A stretch of 64,000 bases of DNA, from the NCBI GenBank assembly GCA_003226295.1, contig CP029803.1:1927001-1991000 (forward strand). The letters run 5' to 3'. The notes below the pieces were generated by a model. The model was not told the origin of the DNA, searched no databases, and saw only the letters and a list, made by a program, of their open reading frames with translations. This document shows positions 9,501 through 19,313 of this stretch, one piece after another. This DNA comes from Candidatus Moanabacter tarae (GTDB lineage: Bacteria; Verrucomicrobiota; Verrucomicrobiia; Opitutales; UBA2987). Every line of letters starts with the position of its first letter. Positions within the stretch are counted from its first letter, which is position 1. The position numbers were made by a program, and so were the translations under genes.

Positions 9501-10680
9501 TCTGGCCGTTCCCACGAGTTTTCTCGTCGACACCGAGGGTAGGATTCGGGCTGTCTATCGGGGGCCCGTTGACATCACCTCTTTACTAGCAGACGTGGAC
9601 CATCTCGAGGCGGACACAGATGTGCAATTAGCCCGGGCCGTCCCATTCCCCGGACGTTGGGAAGAGAAACCCCGCCCTATCGGCGCAATCTCGTTAGCGC
9701 GACAGTTCGAAAAGGGCGAATTTACCCGGGATGTTGTTAAGTACCTCCGGAAGGCAATTGTTGAAATGCCCGACAATGCGTATATTGAACTGTTTCTGGG
9801 ACAGAGCCTGGATAGTATCGGCTCATTTGATGAAGCAATCTTACACTATCGCCGGACTCTGGACCTAGATCCGCACCAACCAAAGGCGAGAAATAACCTT
9901 GGGGTTGCCCTCCAAACAACGGGGAAAACTGAAGAAGCTATAAACCAGTTTAGAAAGGCCCTCGAGTCCGAACCCGACTATATTGACGCGCACTTTAACC
10001 TGGGTTTAGTTCTCAGCAGCAAACAGCATTTTAATGATGCGATAAGTCACTTTCGAAAAGTCTTAAGACACGATCCCGGAAGGGCCGAAGCTCAACTACA
10101 CCTTGGTCAAGCCCTGCAAAGCCAAGGCCTGTTCGAAAAAGCGGAGGATCGTTATCGCCAGGCGCTCTCCGTAAATCCAAAACTGGCTAAAGCGAATGTC
10201 CTTTTGGGCCGCCTGATGCAACAACAGGGCAGGTTAGTCGAAGCCATTGGCCAATATCGCAGAGCGGTGCGTACCCAGCCCGATTTGGCTATCGCACATT
10301 ACAACCTTGGAATCGCTTTAATCGCCATCGATCTGCAATCTGAGGCCTTGAAAGCCTTACAGGAAGCAGGACGCATTGATCCCAACTGGCCGGCCCCCTT
10401 AGGCGTGGCCGCATGGGTCTATGCCACAACAAACGACACCAATCTGCGAGCACCTGAAAAGGCAATAGCTCTCGCCAAGCAAGCGGCCCTGCTCAACAGC
10501 GAACCAGATCCTGTCATATTCGAAACTTTGGCAGCAGCCTACGCCTCTCAGGGGGAGTATATTAAGGCCGCGGAATATCTTCAACTCGCGATTGAGTTAC
10601 TACCGCCAGGAACGCAAACTGAGGCACTAAGAAGCCTCCTTAATGGCTACCGGCACAAAGAAGAGCCAAAGGATCAATAA
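6583..10680 (+). CDS. Exported FG-GAP/UnbV/thioredoxin-like/TPR fusion protein with in-frame TGA at codon 619 (candidate selenoprotein)
   Basis: Read through TGA 8437-8439, the frame is open for 1,365 residues. Order: signal peptide (hydrophobic core about 28-42, AFA cleavage near 44); FG-GAP/VCBS calcium-type repeats starting at D292, D344, D391, D465, D514, D594 and D699; ASPIC/UnbV domain about 730-822; thioredoxin-like domain about 850-1010 with CVPC at 893-896; then about seven TPR units, 1040-1350. The TGA falls inside the propeller region, and SFFWRQVVS follows at once in the same frame. The part after TGA has no signal peptide and no convincing start: GTG 8461 lacks a good ribosome site. 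The family (CRTAC1-like) is exported. Selenocysteine is the preferred reading. A nonsense mutation, sequencing error or two-part gene are the alternatives. TGA is an ordinary stop elsewhere here (rplU, rpmA). Confidence 0.75.
8437..8439 (+). other. In-frame UGA, candidate selenocysteine codon 619
   Basis: The TGA lies between GDL and SFFWRQVVS in one unbroken frame; 8461 minus 6583 is divisible by three, and no other in-frame stop occurs between 6583 and 10680. It is followed by A, a context used at bacterial UGA-Sec codons as well as at stops. Recoding is inferred from frame and domain continuity plus the hairpin at 8456-8478, not proven. Confidence 0.6.
8456..8478 (+). promoter_or_regulatory. 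Candidate bacterial SECIS-like hairpin downstream of UGA 8437
   Basis: AGGT (8456-8459) pairs with ACCT (8475-8478), one C-C mismatch follows (8460/8474), then GTG (8461-8463) pairs with CAC (8471-8473), closing a seven-base loop TCGCGGT that contains a GG. The loop begins 24 bases after the UGA, within the window described for bacterial SECIS elements, which sit in the coding sequence just 3' of the codon. The loop lacks a G in its first two bases, a departure from the common consensus. Short hairpins also arise by chance. Confidence 0.45.
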
Positions 10681-10981
10681 GTTAAGACGATACGGGTAGC
10701 AGAGCAGAAGGGGCGATCACACCTATATTTTGTAGTATCCGAACCTCTGAGTATTCACCCCGGAGCCAAAAATTCGGGTAAATCAATAAAGGCAGGCAGG
10801 TTGCGGAAATCGAGATCCCTCCCTTTCGCTAAGTATTCAATTTTAAGCACTTCTTCACAGCCCCGATTCCCAAGTCTCATAATCGGGACTTATGCCTTTG
10901 GAGGTTGACCGAACCCGGGGCAAATTTCATCCTAAGCCCCGTGTGGGTGGATCCAGTTGCATTTTCATCACAGAAATCCCC
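10681..10981. other. Intergenic stretch, no gene seen
   Basis: About 300 bp between the candidate selenoprotein gene and the first Gfo/Idh/MocA gene. An open frame from ATG 10892 joins the next gene in frame but its residues look non-conserved. No clear terminator or promoter was identified. Confidence 0.4.
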
Positions 10982-12145
10982 ATGCCCGTTAGCATGAATC
11001 CGTTTTGGTTAAGCATCCGCCAAGCTCCATATAAGCTTCGCCTCCACACGGTTGATTTTTTGGAGAGAGCTCGTTTTGCTCTGCGCTCAGACACTGCGAC
11101 AGTTAAGAACCGTCCTCGCCTAGCGCTTGTTGGCTGCGGCTGGTTCGCTCAGTTGGCTCACTTACCAGCCTTGCGCCGATTGGAGAACCAGGGGCTTCTT
11201 GAAATCGTCGCTCTCTGCAGCCGTTCGGAAGACTCTTTAAAACGAACGGCAAGGCAACTAGGAAGACCAAGAATCCGCCAATCCAAGGAAATGGAGGAAA
11301 TTTTCTCTGATAGAGAGATCGACGCTGTTGACTTGGTTCTTCCCATCCCTACTACGCCCAAGGCCATAGGCGCAGGATTACACGCAGGGAAACACGTCAT
11401 TAGCGAAAAGCCCTGTGCCACGAACGTGGATGAGGGACTCCGGCTTCTTGATTTCTGCCAGAATCTGTCGATCCCTCGGATTTGGGCTGTAGGTGAGAAT
11501 TGGCGCTTCAAGACAAGCGTAAGCCAATTAGAAAAGATTGTAAGGGGAGGAGATATTGGCGAGCCTCAGCTCGTACAATTCCGTAAACTTTTCTTTTTCC
11601 CTCCTGAAACTACCCAGAGCTGGAGAGGTCAACCGAACTACCAGGGCGGCCATCTTCTAGATGTAGGGGTACATTTCGCGGCGTTATTGCGGAAGGTTAT
11701 TGGCGAGGTTGAAGAAGTTCGTGCCGTAGCCAACCAACGACAATCACATCTGCCACCGGCTGATACTCTTCAAGCCCTGCTTAACTTCGACAATGGAGTA
11801 GAAGGTAGTTTTATCCTTTCTCTTGCCGCCCAGGAACTTGATAAAAAGCAGCCAGATCTGAGCGTTGTGGGATCTCGCGGAACCGTACATGCCCATTTCA
11901 TGGCCGGATATATGCAGCTGTTCCAAAGGTCCGGAAAGAAGACCTACTACTTTCCAAATGATCCCTGGAACGAAGGGGGTGTCTATGAGAGTCTGAAGCA
12001 CTTTGTCAAATTGCTGTGCTCAGATGGGACTTTCCCGACACAGAACACACCTCAAGAAGGATTACGTGACATCGCGTTAATCGAGGCCATGTTTATTTCT
12101 TCGCACCAAGGGATTGCGGTTCGTCCCAGGAAAATTCTCAGCTAA
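10982..12145 (+). CDS. Gfo/Idh/MocA-family oxidoreductase
   Basis: An N-terminal Rossmann fold (LALVGCGWFAQLAHLPAL) is followed by the family's conserved EKP motif in HVISEKPCATN, where the lysine is catalytic, and by the C-terminal beta-sheet substrate domain (QGGHLLDVGVHFAALLRKVIGEV, with the typical D...H pair). Such enzymes oxidise or reduce sugars and cyclitols with NAD(P). The frame opens at ATG 10892, giving 417 residues; the start at 10982 (MPVSMNPFW, 387 residues) is preferred because about 50 residues before the Rossmann fold are already more than usual. No signal peptide. It converges with a second family member at 12310, and sequence between the two is only partly alike, so they are not a recent duplication. 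Confidence 0.85.
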   Translation: MPVSMNPFWLSIRQAPYKLRLHTVDFLERARFALRSDTATVKNRPRLALVGCGWFAQLAHLPALRRLENQGLLEIVALCSRSEDSLKRTARQLGRPRIRQSKEMEEIFSDREIDAVDLVLPIPTTPKAIGAGLHAGKHVISEKPCATNVDEGLRLLDFCQNLSIPRIWAVGENWRFKTSVSQLEKIVRGGDIGEPQLVQFRKLFFFPPETTQSWRGQPNYQGGHLLDVGVHFAALLRKVIGEVEEVRAVANQRQSHLPPADTLQALLNFDNGVEGSFILSLAAQELDKKQPDLSVVGSRGTVHAHFMAGYMQLFQRSGKKTYYFPNDPWNEGGVYESLKHFVKLLCSDGTFPTQNTPQEGLRDIALIEAMFISSHQGIAVRPRKILS

Positions 12146-12212
12146 TCTGAATTACATAATATCGAATCATGGCTAACAGGTGTGTTTTTCAGAATTGGTG
12201 AAGTCGGTCTCG

Positions 12213-12226
12213 TCCGGCGTACCGGA
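12213..12226. terminator. Short GC-rich hairpin between convergent oxidoreductase genes
   Basis: TCCGG and CCGGA pair around a four-base CGTA loop. It lies midway in the 164-bp gap between two convergent genes, a natural place for a bidirectional terminator, but no T tract flanks it on either side. Confidence 0.3.
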
Positions 12227-12309
12227 GCTAGTGAGATGAAGTTGACTGGAGACACATGAACCAAATTCGGATCCGAACAAAATCTACTCTTAAGGATGAT
12301 TAGCTCCCT

Positions 12310-13338
12310 TTATTCGATAATTTGGGCCTCTCCTGTTCGAGTCGAGATATCGAGAAGGTTAGCCACTCGCAAATCGTAAAAAGCCTCTGGCGGCGAAACC
12401 AGGAGGGGCGATTCAAAGAGCACGGCATTGACGAAATTTGATACAATACAGTCAAAAGGGAGTTGGCCTCCAAACAGGAATTGCTTCGGTCTCAGCGAAT
12501 GTTTTACGGATACAAAAGCTCTCCTTAAATAGGACGTAACTCCCATTCTATGGTTTATCCCATGGGTTGTGAGCTGTAGAGTTCTGAAGTCGATATTTGC
12601 ACTTCCCTTGGAGCCAACAATTTCAAGTAGATGCTCTATCCGCGGATGACAGAAACAAACCTGTAACTTTGAACTGACACCGCTTGAGTGCTCAATAAGA
12701 GAAGTAAGGGCATGAGTAGCCCCAGCCTCAGTGCACTCAGGATATGCCTGGACTTTACGGACTTCCCCGAGAAGCGAGATACAGAGATCAATGTCGTGTA
12801 TCCCTGTCTCATAGAGAATACCGTTGGGGTACTCCTCCTTGAACTGATCCTGATAGTCCGGTTTCTTCCAGCCAAACTGAACCCGAAGCGACTCGACTTC
12901 ACCCAACACTCCCTCGCACAATAGCCTCCTGAGGGCAATTACTGGGGGTGAGAATCGATAATTGAAAACAACCGTGTACATTTTTGGACATGATTGAATT
13001 ACCTCAAAGAGCTCTCGCCCCGACTCATAAGTCATGGCCATCGGCTTTTCAGACATAACATGAACTCCCAGATTCAAACAAATCTTTGCCACTGAAACGT
13101 GAGTCCCGGAACGCGTACAGATGTCACAGATGTCGAGCTCTTCCTTAGCGATCATTTCCCTGTAATCCTCGTAAACTCGCTTTATACCAAAACGTGCCGC
13201 AACTCTCTTGGCCCGCTCTATATCCACATCAGAAATCGACACCACTTCAGCACGCTTTTCCTTCCCCCAAGCCGGGAGGTGGCGGCGGGATGCTATGCTT
13301 CCAACTCCTATTAACCCAACTTGGAGAACCTTTTCCAT
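12310..13338 (-). CDS. Gfo/Idh/MocA-family oxidoreductase
   Basis: 342 residues from ATG 13338, a normal length. The N-terminus VGLIGVGSIASRRHLPAW is the NAD(P)-binding turn, and HVMSEKPMAMTYESG holds the catalytic EKP lysine. The C-terminal domain includes YETGIHDIDLCISLLGEV, the usual D...H-type active-site helix. Predicted cytoplasmic sugar or cyclitol dehydrogenase. It converges with another family member upstream on the opposite strand; both may act on one substrate, but nothing here identifies it. Confidence 0.85.
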   Translation of the reverse strand: MEKVLQVGLIGVGSIASRRHLPAWGKEKRAEVVSISDVDIERAKRVAARFGIKRVYEDYREMIAKEELDICDICTRSGTHVSVAKICLNLGVHVMSEKPMAMTYESGRELFEVIQSCPKMYTVVFNYRFSPPVIALRRLLCEGVLGEVESLRVQFGWKKPDYQDQFKEEYPNGILYETGIHDIDLCISLLGEVRKVQAYPECTEAGATHALTSLIEHSSGVSSKLQVCFCHPRIEHLLEIVGSKGSANIDFRTLQLTTHGINHRMGVTSYLRRAFVSVKHSLRPKQFLFGGQLPFDCIVSNFVNAVLFESPLLVSPPEAFYDLRVANLLDISTRTGEAQIIE

Positions 13339-13798
13339 TACTCTTCTTAAACCCTCTGTGAGGCCGACCGTCCAAAGGATCGCTTAAGTCTGACCAGGTT
13401 GCTCATATGCGAAGATGTCGCTGTTTGAAAAGACAAAAGTTCTTCCCTAAATTCGGGATGATTTGACCTGATGGTCATTGAAACAGATGCCTAAAAACAA
13501 CTAAGGATTCCAACACCCTATATGGTACAAATTCAGAACCTCAGACAAGACGATTTCGAAATTGATTCTTAAAATTCCATTAAGTAGCTTCTGCGTGGCT
13601 AATAAAACCCAATTGCAATTCGGGCTATCACAGATAGTAACCTCATTCCCCCAAATCCATTATCACTGAAAATCAATTAAAGAACAAAATTCCCTAAACT
13701 GTTTTTATATCTTTCAATTGTACTCTGATGTCGTTCTTTAGTTGCAGCTTCAGCGTAATAGGTTATAACAAGGCGAACACAATCAGTATATACTGAAA
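13339..13798. other. AT-rich divergent intergenic region
   Basis: 460 bp separating divergently transcribed genes. No coding sequence or RNA gene recognised. The right end holds a plausible promoter for the large permease-like gene (13742-13769). Confidence 0.5.
13742..13769 (+). promoter_or_regulatory. Candidate sigma70-type promoter for the 1,740-residue protein
   Basis: TTGCAG (13742-13747) and TATAAC (13764-13769) are spaced by 16 bp, and the -10 box ends 29 bp before the TTG start at 13799. Both boxes match the consensus at four or more positions. Prediction only. Confidence 0.35.
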
Positions 13799-16700
13799 TT
13801 GTCGGACAAAACTCCATATTCTCATGACCAGACCTATTCGGGTCGAATCAGTGCCGCGCTTCTTGGATTAGCTCTCTTTCTGGTCCTAGCTCTGGTTTAC
13901 TTTTATCTTGCCTCACCCGATCAGATCTTCCAGCGCTTTGATCCTTTCGAGGACTACCCTATGACCCCGATGCAGGATGCGGTGGAGGTAGAAAAGGTAA
14001 AAAATGAGCACCAGGCTATCCTTGATCTCGGATCTCGATTCACAGGCCAACCTGGTTATCACCAAACCGCCAATCACATCCGAAATGCTTATGAGCAGGC
14101 CGGCCTAGAAATTTATACCCAGGAATTTCAATCTGTTGCTCCCAAAACTGCCTATCGTGAGATCAGCCAGGTGCATCGGAACATCGATGGGGGCCCGTGG
14201 CATCTAGAGCCAATTGATAACGTCTCGATTTACCCTTTCTTTCCGAATTTCTTACAAGCCGTTGCGACTCCACCCGGGGGAATGGTGGGAGAGGTTGTTC
14301 TTATAAACGAGAAGACTCTTAATACTCGACAAAGTTTTGACGGGTGCATTGGCCTTATTGATAGTCGAGAAGAAAACGTTCCCCAGGGGTATGGCTTTGA
14401 CTGGACCCGCTACGCCAATCTCGGGATCGAGGCCCTTATTATCTCCCATTCAGAAGGTCTTCACAGTGCCCCATGGATGAAATTCTCCCCTAGTGACGAC
14501 ACCTGGGCAATGGTCTCGAGTGTTCCGATCAACTACGTTCGGTTGGCTGCCACCAAGGAGATTTTTAACTATATTGGTAAGGAAATTCATCTCCGGGTTC
14601 GAGTTGACTATAAGCGCGTCGACGATCTCAACCTCTTCGGAGTATTAAGGTCCGCCCAACCATCCAAAGAAGCCATCCTATTTGTGGCCCCCTATGATGC
14701 TCCATCGATTATCCCAGATCTAGCGCCCGGCATCCTGCCGGCTATCTCGCCAGCATTTCAGCTTCGTCTCCTACAAGGGCTGCTTCCCTACGCTAAAACT
14801 CTGCAGCGCGATATTATCTTTGCTAGCATGGGGTCCAGCTCCATGGGCGAAGAGGGGCACAACAACTTAATGCGTGTTATTGGTAGAAGGAATCGAAACT
14901 TTAAGCCGGACCGATCGCTTAATCTAGGGGAGGCTGCCTCAAACCGAGATCAGTTTGACAGTGTGGAGCTGGACGACGGCGATCCCCGACAGGTACTCCT
15001 CGCTGCTAGTTGGGAGGAAAATGAGCGTCAGGGCTTACTGGTAGAAGAGGTTCTCAGATTGCTCGAGATAGAGAATTTTGCGAGGGACCCTGAATCGACA
15101 AAGCAGATGCTCCGCGAGCTTGATCGGACCGTCCGTAAATTTGCTGAAGAACAATTTGGATACGTAGTTAAAACTCTGGCATTCGAGTTAAGTGAGCCGC
15201 TCATGGCAACCAAGCTCGAGGTTGAACGCGAGGGCGGTACTGCCAATGTCGACAGCAAAGCTTTTCACAATTATCTCGAGGCGCGAAAAGAATACAACGA
15301 TGCTTATGTTGCCAGCGGTTACCAAATGAGCAGCTTGCTCCGGAATAAGCCAGAAACGGTGGAGCAATACTCTATCCGCAATCGATTTCTCCACCGGATG
15401 AAGGATCTTAAACGCCTTCACGATCGCCGGCGCCGTGAGTTAAAGCAGGAGGAAAACCTTCTGAACCTATTCAGTCAATATGAGCGTATAGGGTTGTTCT
15501 CCACTAGACTGGCTCCGGCCCCACCTCAAAGCAATCAGGAAACGGAGTACGTGAGTAGCGGATCTGGTGTCGCAAATATCCAATCCACTATCCATACGAT
15601 TCCCCTTCGAATAATGAATCGTGCCAAACGACGCCTAGCGATTGGGGTTGATCTGGAGGTACCTCCTGCGGGAGAGAGGCAGGACCAGTTGATCGGTCGA
15701 CATACTGGCTATTTTGTCTCTCGCAATGTTTCGACATACTGGGGAAATCTCGGATTTCCCACATTCTACATCTACAACCTCGAGAGAATAAAAAGCTTCT
15801 CTCACTACGCATCACCGGTCGATCTCCCTTTCATGCGAGATCTAGAAACTCTTTCCAATACATTTAAGATTGTCGGCGAAACTCTCCTTTCCCTGGCTCA
15901 TGCAAACGGCAGCCTTGAAGCCCATCATATTTCAGTTAACCAAGTAAGTAGAGAATTCGGAGGACGTGTCCTGGCTGCCGAGATCGGTCAGTCCTTGATA
16001 CCCAATTATCCCGTCAAAGACGCCCTCGTAGCCTGTCGCTCTCCCACCAACAAGAATGTCTGGGCGTTCCCTGGCCACTATCGTCACCCCATTCTCATGA
16101 CCGATGATTACGGTCGCTATCGGGTTTCCCGAACCTACAACGTATTCCCCGTCTATTCTAGCGTGGGTAGAGATTCAGGCCTAATCGCACCCCTCGCTGT
16201 GAGGATCGGAGAAGACGGTATAATCTCCCACATTAAGGACGAAGGAAATGTTACCCAACGATCCTTCAAGTCCACCAAAGTGCCATGGTGGAAAGCACAG
16301 GATCTCACCCTCATAATTTTCCCTGCCGCCCCCATTACGGTTCTAGATCTCATCAACCCGCAGACCCTCCGCGAGTATGCTGGGGTTAAGATGATCCGGA
16401 GTAAAGGAATGGCAACTCCAGATCGATTCTGCTTCTTTGAAAACCGGGGACTCGTTGCCACATTTCTAGAGCCTGACCAGCGTTGTTTCGTAGAGCTGCA
16501 ATCAGGAGCCCAAGAACACGAACGCGCGAAGGTCACCCGTGCCTTCCTAACGAATGTCGATGAAATGCCGCTCAGTGACCGCAAGGAAGAGATTGATGGC
16601 GAAGGCTATCTGGTCGGTGATCACCCTTTTGTGCGCAATCTTCCCGCCGAAGTGGCCCATTCCATGGCCTACGTTAACGGTCGACGCCTCGACCTACAGA

Positions 16701-19021
16701 ACTCTTACGGGATGGCCGACGAGAGAACCAACCGGTACCATGAAAAGGTAACGACCCATATCGATCAGAGTCAGACAATCAATTTGAGTAAGAAGGATTC
16801 GATCCGTGAGGCTCGCCAGGCCGTAACCTACGCAACCCTTAACCATCCTGTACTGCGCGAATCTATTATGGAAGCCGTTGTAGGGATTCTTTGGTATCTC
16901 GCCTTGCTCGTGCCCTTTGTCTTCTTCTTCGAAAAACTCATGTTTTGTTTCCCTGATGTCCGTAAGCAAATAATCGCCCAGGCAATCATCTTTCTGGTCG
17001 TTTTTGCACTCTTACGCATCCTCCATCCAGCTTTCGCGATGGTTCGATCCTCTCTCATGATTCTGCTGGGGTTTATTATCATTCTTATTTCCACGGGAAT
17101 AACGATTCTCTTCACGGGCAAATACAAAGAGAGCTTCAACGAGCTCATGAAAAAACGAGGGAAAGTTGATGCGGCTGAGGTCAATAAATTAGGAGTAATT
17201 GCTTCTGCCTTCATGTTAGGCTTGAATAATATGAACCGACGGAAGGCCCGCACCGGACTTACGTGTGCCACTCTTTCGATGATTACTTTTGTCATCATTT
17301 GCTTTGCTTCCATTCAAGATGACCTTGTTGAGGATAACGTCGCCACTGGGAAAGCAATTTATAATGGGTTTCTTTTAAAGCAGGAAGAAATGGCTGCCTT
17401 CCGACCCAGTGAGATCCAGGCAATAGAAGAGAAATATGGGGACCGTTACGAAGTTTGTCCTCGGTTTATGCGGACCGGTCACGAAGACTTCCGGCTCCGG
17501 CGCCGTAACCCAGATCTCGAAATCAGTTACAAAAAAGGTCTTCAAACCCGACAAGTCGGGTTTGATTCAGTCATTCGTCTCAAACACAACGATCCGATTC
17601 GAAACCAAATCCGCATCCTAACTGATACTGAATGGTTCACGGAGCAAGATGAAATTAGTTCCGCCAATCTTATTCCTGTATTCATTCCGGATGCTATGGC
17701 TGAGCGGTTAAGCATATCAGTCCATCAGGTAAACACTCAAGATGTGATAGTCTGGATAAACGGTGAAGAATGTGAAGTCCGTGGTATATTTGATTCTGAA
17801 GCTTACAACAATATGGCTGATCTCGACGGCTATCGCGTGCTGCCATTCGATGTTACTGCTATCGAGGTATTGACTAAAACGGCAAACGGGGTCGTAGCCA
17901 GCGAAGACGAGCCGAAAATTCCAGCTGACAAAATTATTCTACTCCCCTACAGCGATCACAGATTTGTCGTCAATGAAGGAGATGAAAGAATCATCTCGGT
18001 AGCCATCTCGATGCCCGGGGCTGGGCGCAAAGAAATCAAAACGGTGATTAACGGATATTTGGAACAAACCACTAAACCCCTTTCCTATGGTCTTGAAGGT
18101 GTGGCCTACTGGGGACGTCACACCCGAGAAGCAAAAATCGGTGATTTCCTCGATCTGATAATCCCTTTGTTCATTGCTGCCTTTACTGTTCTCAACACTA
18201 TGCGTGGATCAGTCTATGAGAGACGAGACGAGATCTATGTCTACAATTCCGTCGGGATCGCCCCCCGAAATATCTTCTTCATGTTCCTCACTGAAGCTTT
18301 CGTATACGCAGTAGTAGGTTCAGTGCTGGGATATATCTTAAGTCAGGGCACGGGTCGTATTCTCACCGCACTCGATATGACCGGCGGCCTGAACATGACC
18401 TTCACTTCACTTACTACAATATACGCTTCTGTGGTCCTCTTTGGTGCCGTCCTGTTTTCGACCTACTTCCCTGCCAAATCAGCTATGGAGATCGCCGCAC
18501 CGGCCGAAGATGCCGGCTGGTCCCTTCCGGAACCTCAAGGAAATTTTCTGCACTTTCACCTCCCCTTTACTTTCAACCGGGAAGGCCGTGTAGGTATCCT
18601 TGCGTTTTTTGATCGAAAACTTCTCGATCATGGGGAAGGAGGTTCAGGACGTTTTTTCTCTAATCAACCCAAATTCTTCGTCGCACCGGAAAAACATCCC
18701 CTCGTAGATAAAACCTATGTTCCAGCAATAAGTGCCACCGTTTGGCTAAAACCATTCGACCAAGCAGTCTCCCAGAATCTCACTATTGCTATGCCGCCTG
18801 ACGAAGAAGCACGAGAATACAAAGTCCGAATCGAGATAGAACGACTTTCCGGTACCCGGGATTCCTGGCTCCGCCTCAATAGAGACTTTGTCTCACAGCT
18901 CCGGCAACATTTCCTCCACTGGCGCGCGCTTAGCCCCGAAGATCGAGAAGAGCTTTTCTCTGAAGCTAAAGAGGAATTGGAAAAATCCTTCTCCCATGAG
19001 CTGACCTCTGCGGTTACTTAA
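13799..19021 (+). CDS. Fusion of degenerate M28-peptidase-like ectodomain and FtsX-type permease
   Basis: 1,740 residues from TTG 13799; an early membrane segment (about 20-38) supports this start. A PA-like segment (about 155-235) and an M28-peptidase-like fold (about 240-400) follow. The expected zinc and base residues look lost: the HxD motif reads APYDA (P298, D300) and the GGEE motif reads MGSSSMG (345-350). A carboxypeptidase-regulatory-like stretch follows near 770. Membrane helices at about 1030-1048, 1058-1078, 1087-1107, 1150-1172, 1447-1467, 1492-1515 and 1540-1560 frame an FtsX/MacB-type permease, whose last helices show the usual VYERRDEIYVYNSVG-type loop. A soluble C-terminal domain ends the protein. 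FtsX permeases normally pair with an ABC ATPase; none lies nearby. Substrate unknown. Confidence 0.75.
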   Translation: MSDKTPYSHDQTYSGRISAALLGLALFLVLALVYFYLASPDQIFQRFDPFEDYPMTPMQDAVEVEKVKNEHQAILDLGSRFTGQPGYHQTANHIRNAYEQAGLEIYTQEFQSVAPKTAYREISQVHRNIDGGPWHLEPIDNVSIYPFFPNFLQAVATPPGGMVGEVVLINEKTLNTRQSFDGCIGLIDSREENVPQGYGFDWTRYANLGIEALIISHSEGLHSAPWMKFSPSDDTWAMVSSVPINYVRLAATKEIFNYIGKEIHLRVRVDYKRVDDLNLFGVLRSAQPSKEAILFVAPYDAPSIIPDLAPGILPAISPAFQLRLLQGLLPYAKTLQRDIIFASMGSSSMGEEGHNNLMRVIGRRNRNFKPDRSLNLGEAASNRDQFDSVELDDGDPRQVLLAASWEENERQGLLVEEVLRLLEIENFARDPESTKQMLRELDRTVRKFAEEQFGYVVKTLAFELSEPLMATKLEVEREGGTANVDSKAFHNYLEARKEYNDAYVASGYQMSSLLRNKPETVEQYSIRNRFLHRMKDLKRLHDRRRRELKQEENLLNLFSQYERIGLFSTRLAPAPPQSNQETEYVSSGSGVANIQSTIHTIPLRIMNRAKRRLAIGVDLEVPPAGERQDQLIGRHTGYFVSRNVSTYWGNLGFPTFYIYNLERIKSFSHYASPVDLPFMRDLETLSNTFKIVGETLLSLAHANGSLEAHHISVNQVSREFGGRVLAAEIGQSLIPNYPVKDALVACRSPTNKNVWAFPGHYRHPILMTDDYGRYRVSRTYNVFPVYSSVGRDSGLIAPLAVRIGEDGIISHIKDEGNVTQRSFKSTKVPWWKAQDLTLIIFPAAPITVLDLINPQTLREYAGVKMIRSKGMATPDRFCFFENRGLVATFLEPDQRCFVELQSGAQEHERAKVTRAFLTNVDEMPLSDRKEEIDGEGYLVGDHPFVRNLPAEVAHSMAYVNGRRLDLQNSYGMADERTNRYHEKVTTHIDQSQTINLSKKDSIREARQAVTYATLNHPVLRESIMEAVVGILWYLALLVPFVFFFEKLMFCFPDVRKQIIAQAIIFLVVFALLRILHPAFAMVRSSLMILLGFIIILISTGITILFTGKYKESFNELMKKRGKVDAAEVNKLGVIASAFMLGLNNMNRRKARTGLTCATLSMITFVIICFASIQDDLVEDNVATGKAIYNGFLLKQEEMAAFRPSEIQAIEEKYGDRYEVCPRFMRTGHEDFRLRRRNPDLEISYKKGLQTRQVGFDSVIRLKHNDPIRNQIRILTDTEWFTEQDEISSANLIPVFIPDAMAERLSISVHQVNTQDVIVWINGEECEVRGIFDSEAYNNMADLDGYRVLPFDVTAIEVLTKTANGVVASEDEPKIPADKIILLPYSDHRFVVNEGDERIISVAISMPGAGRKEIKTVINGYLEQTTKPLSYGLEGVAYWGRHTREAKIGDFLDLIIPLFIAAFTVLNTMRGSVYERRDEIYVYNSVGIAPRNIFFMFLTEAFVYAVVGSVLGYILSQGTGRILTALDMTGGLNMTFTSLTTIYASVVLFGAVLFSTYFPAKSAMEIAAPAEDAGWSLPEPQGNFLHFHLPFTFNREGRVGILAFFDRKLLDHGEGGSGRFFSNQPKFFVAPEKHPLVDKTYVPAISATVWLKPFDQAVSQNLTIAMPPDEEAREYKVRIEIERLSGTRDSWLRLNRDFVSQLRQHFLHWRALSPEDREELFSEAKEELEKSFSHELTSAVT

Positions 19022-19023
19022 GT

Positions 19024-19041
19024 AAGTAGCGGATCCTACTT
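19024..19041 (+). terminator. Weak hairpin after the permease fusion gene
   Basis: AAGTAG and CTACTT pair around CGGATC, starting two bases after the TAA stop. There is no T tract, so termination is uncertain. The remaining 270 bp to sppA show no gene. Confidence 0.25.
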
Positions 19042-19313
19042 GAAAGCAGTTCAAAGTATTTCAGTAGTTTCACAATACCTTCTTTCAACAACTCACGGGT
19101 AGGAAGAGTGCGGGACCCGAGGAAGCGCTTCTCCGGTCGTGAGCCGGAGCCTATGATAGTTGGTGCGACTTATTATTGAACCCAAGCATAAGTCAGCGGA
19201 GCCAGCTTGTCCCTAATGAGCCCGGGGGCGAAACCCAATTCAACAAAGGGCCGAATCAGCCAACCTAAGGACGAAGTTAAAAGGTCTTGAAGCGAAAGAA
19301 ATTAATTCTCGAA

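Noticed and set aside
8461-10680. A separate gene starting at GTG 8461
   Set aside because: It is in the same frame as the upstream gene, has no signal peptide or good ribosome site, and begins in the middle of the FG-GAP region; one gene with a recoded UGA fits better.
10982-13338. The two Gfo/Idh/MocA genes as a recent tandem inverted duplication
   Set aside because: They share only family motifs; the rest of the proteins differ.
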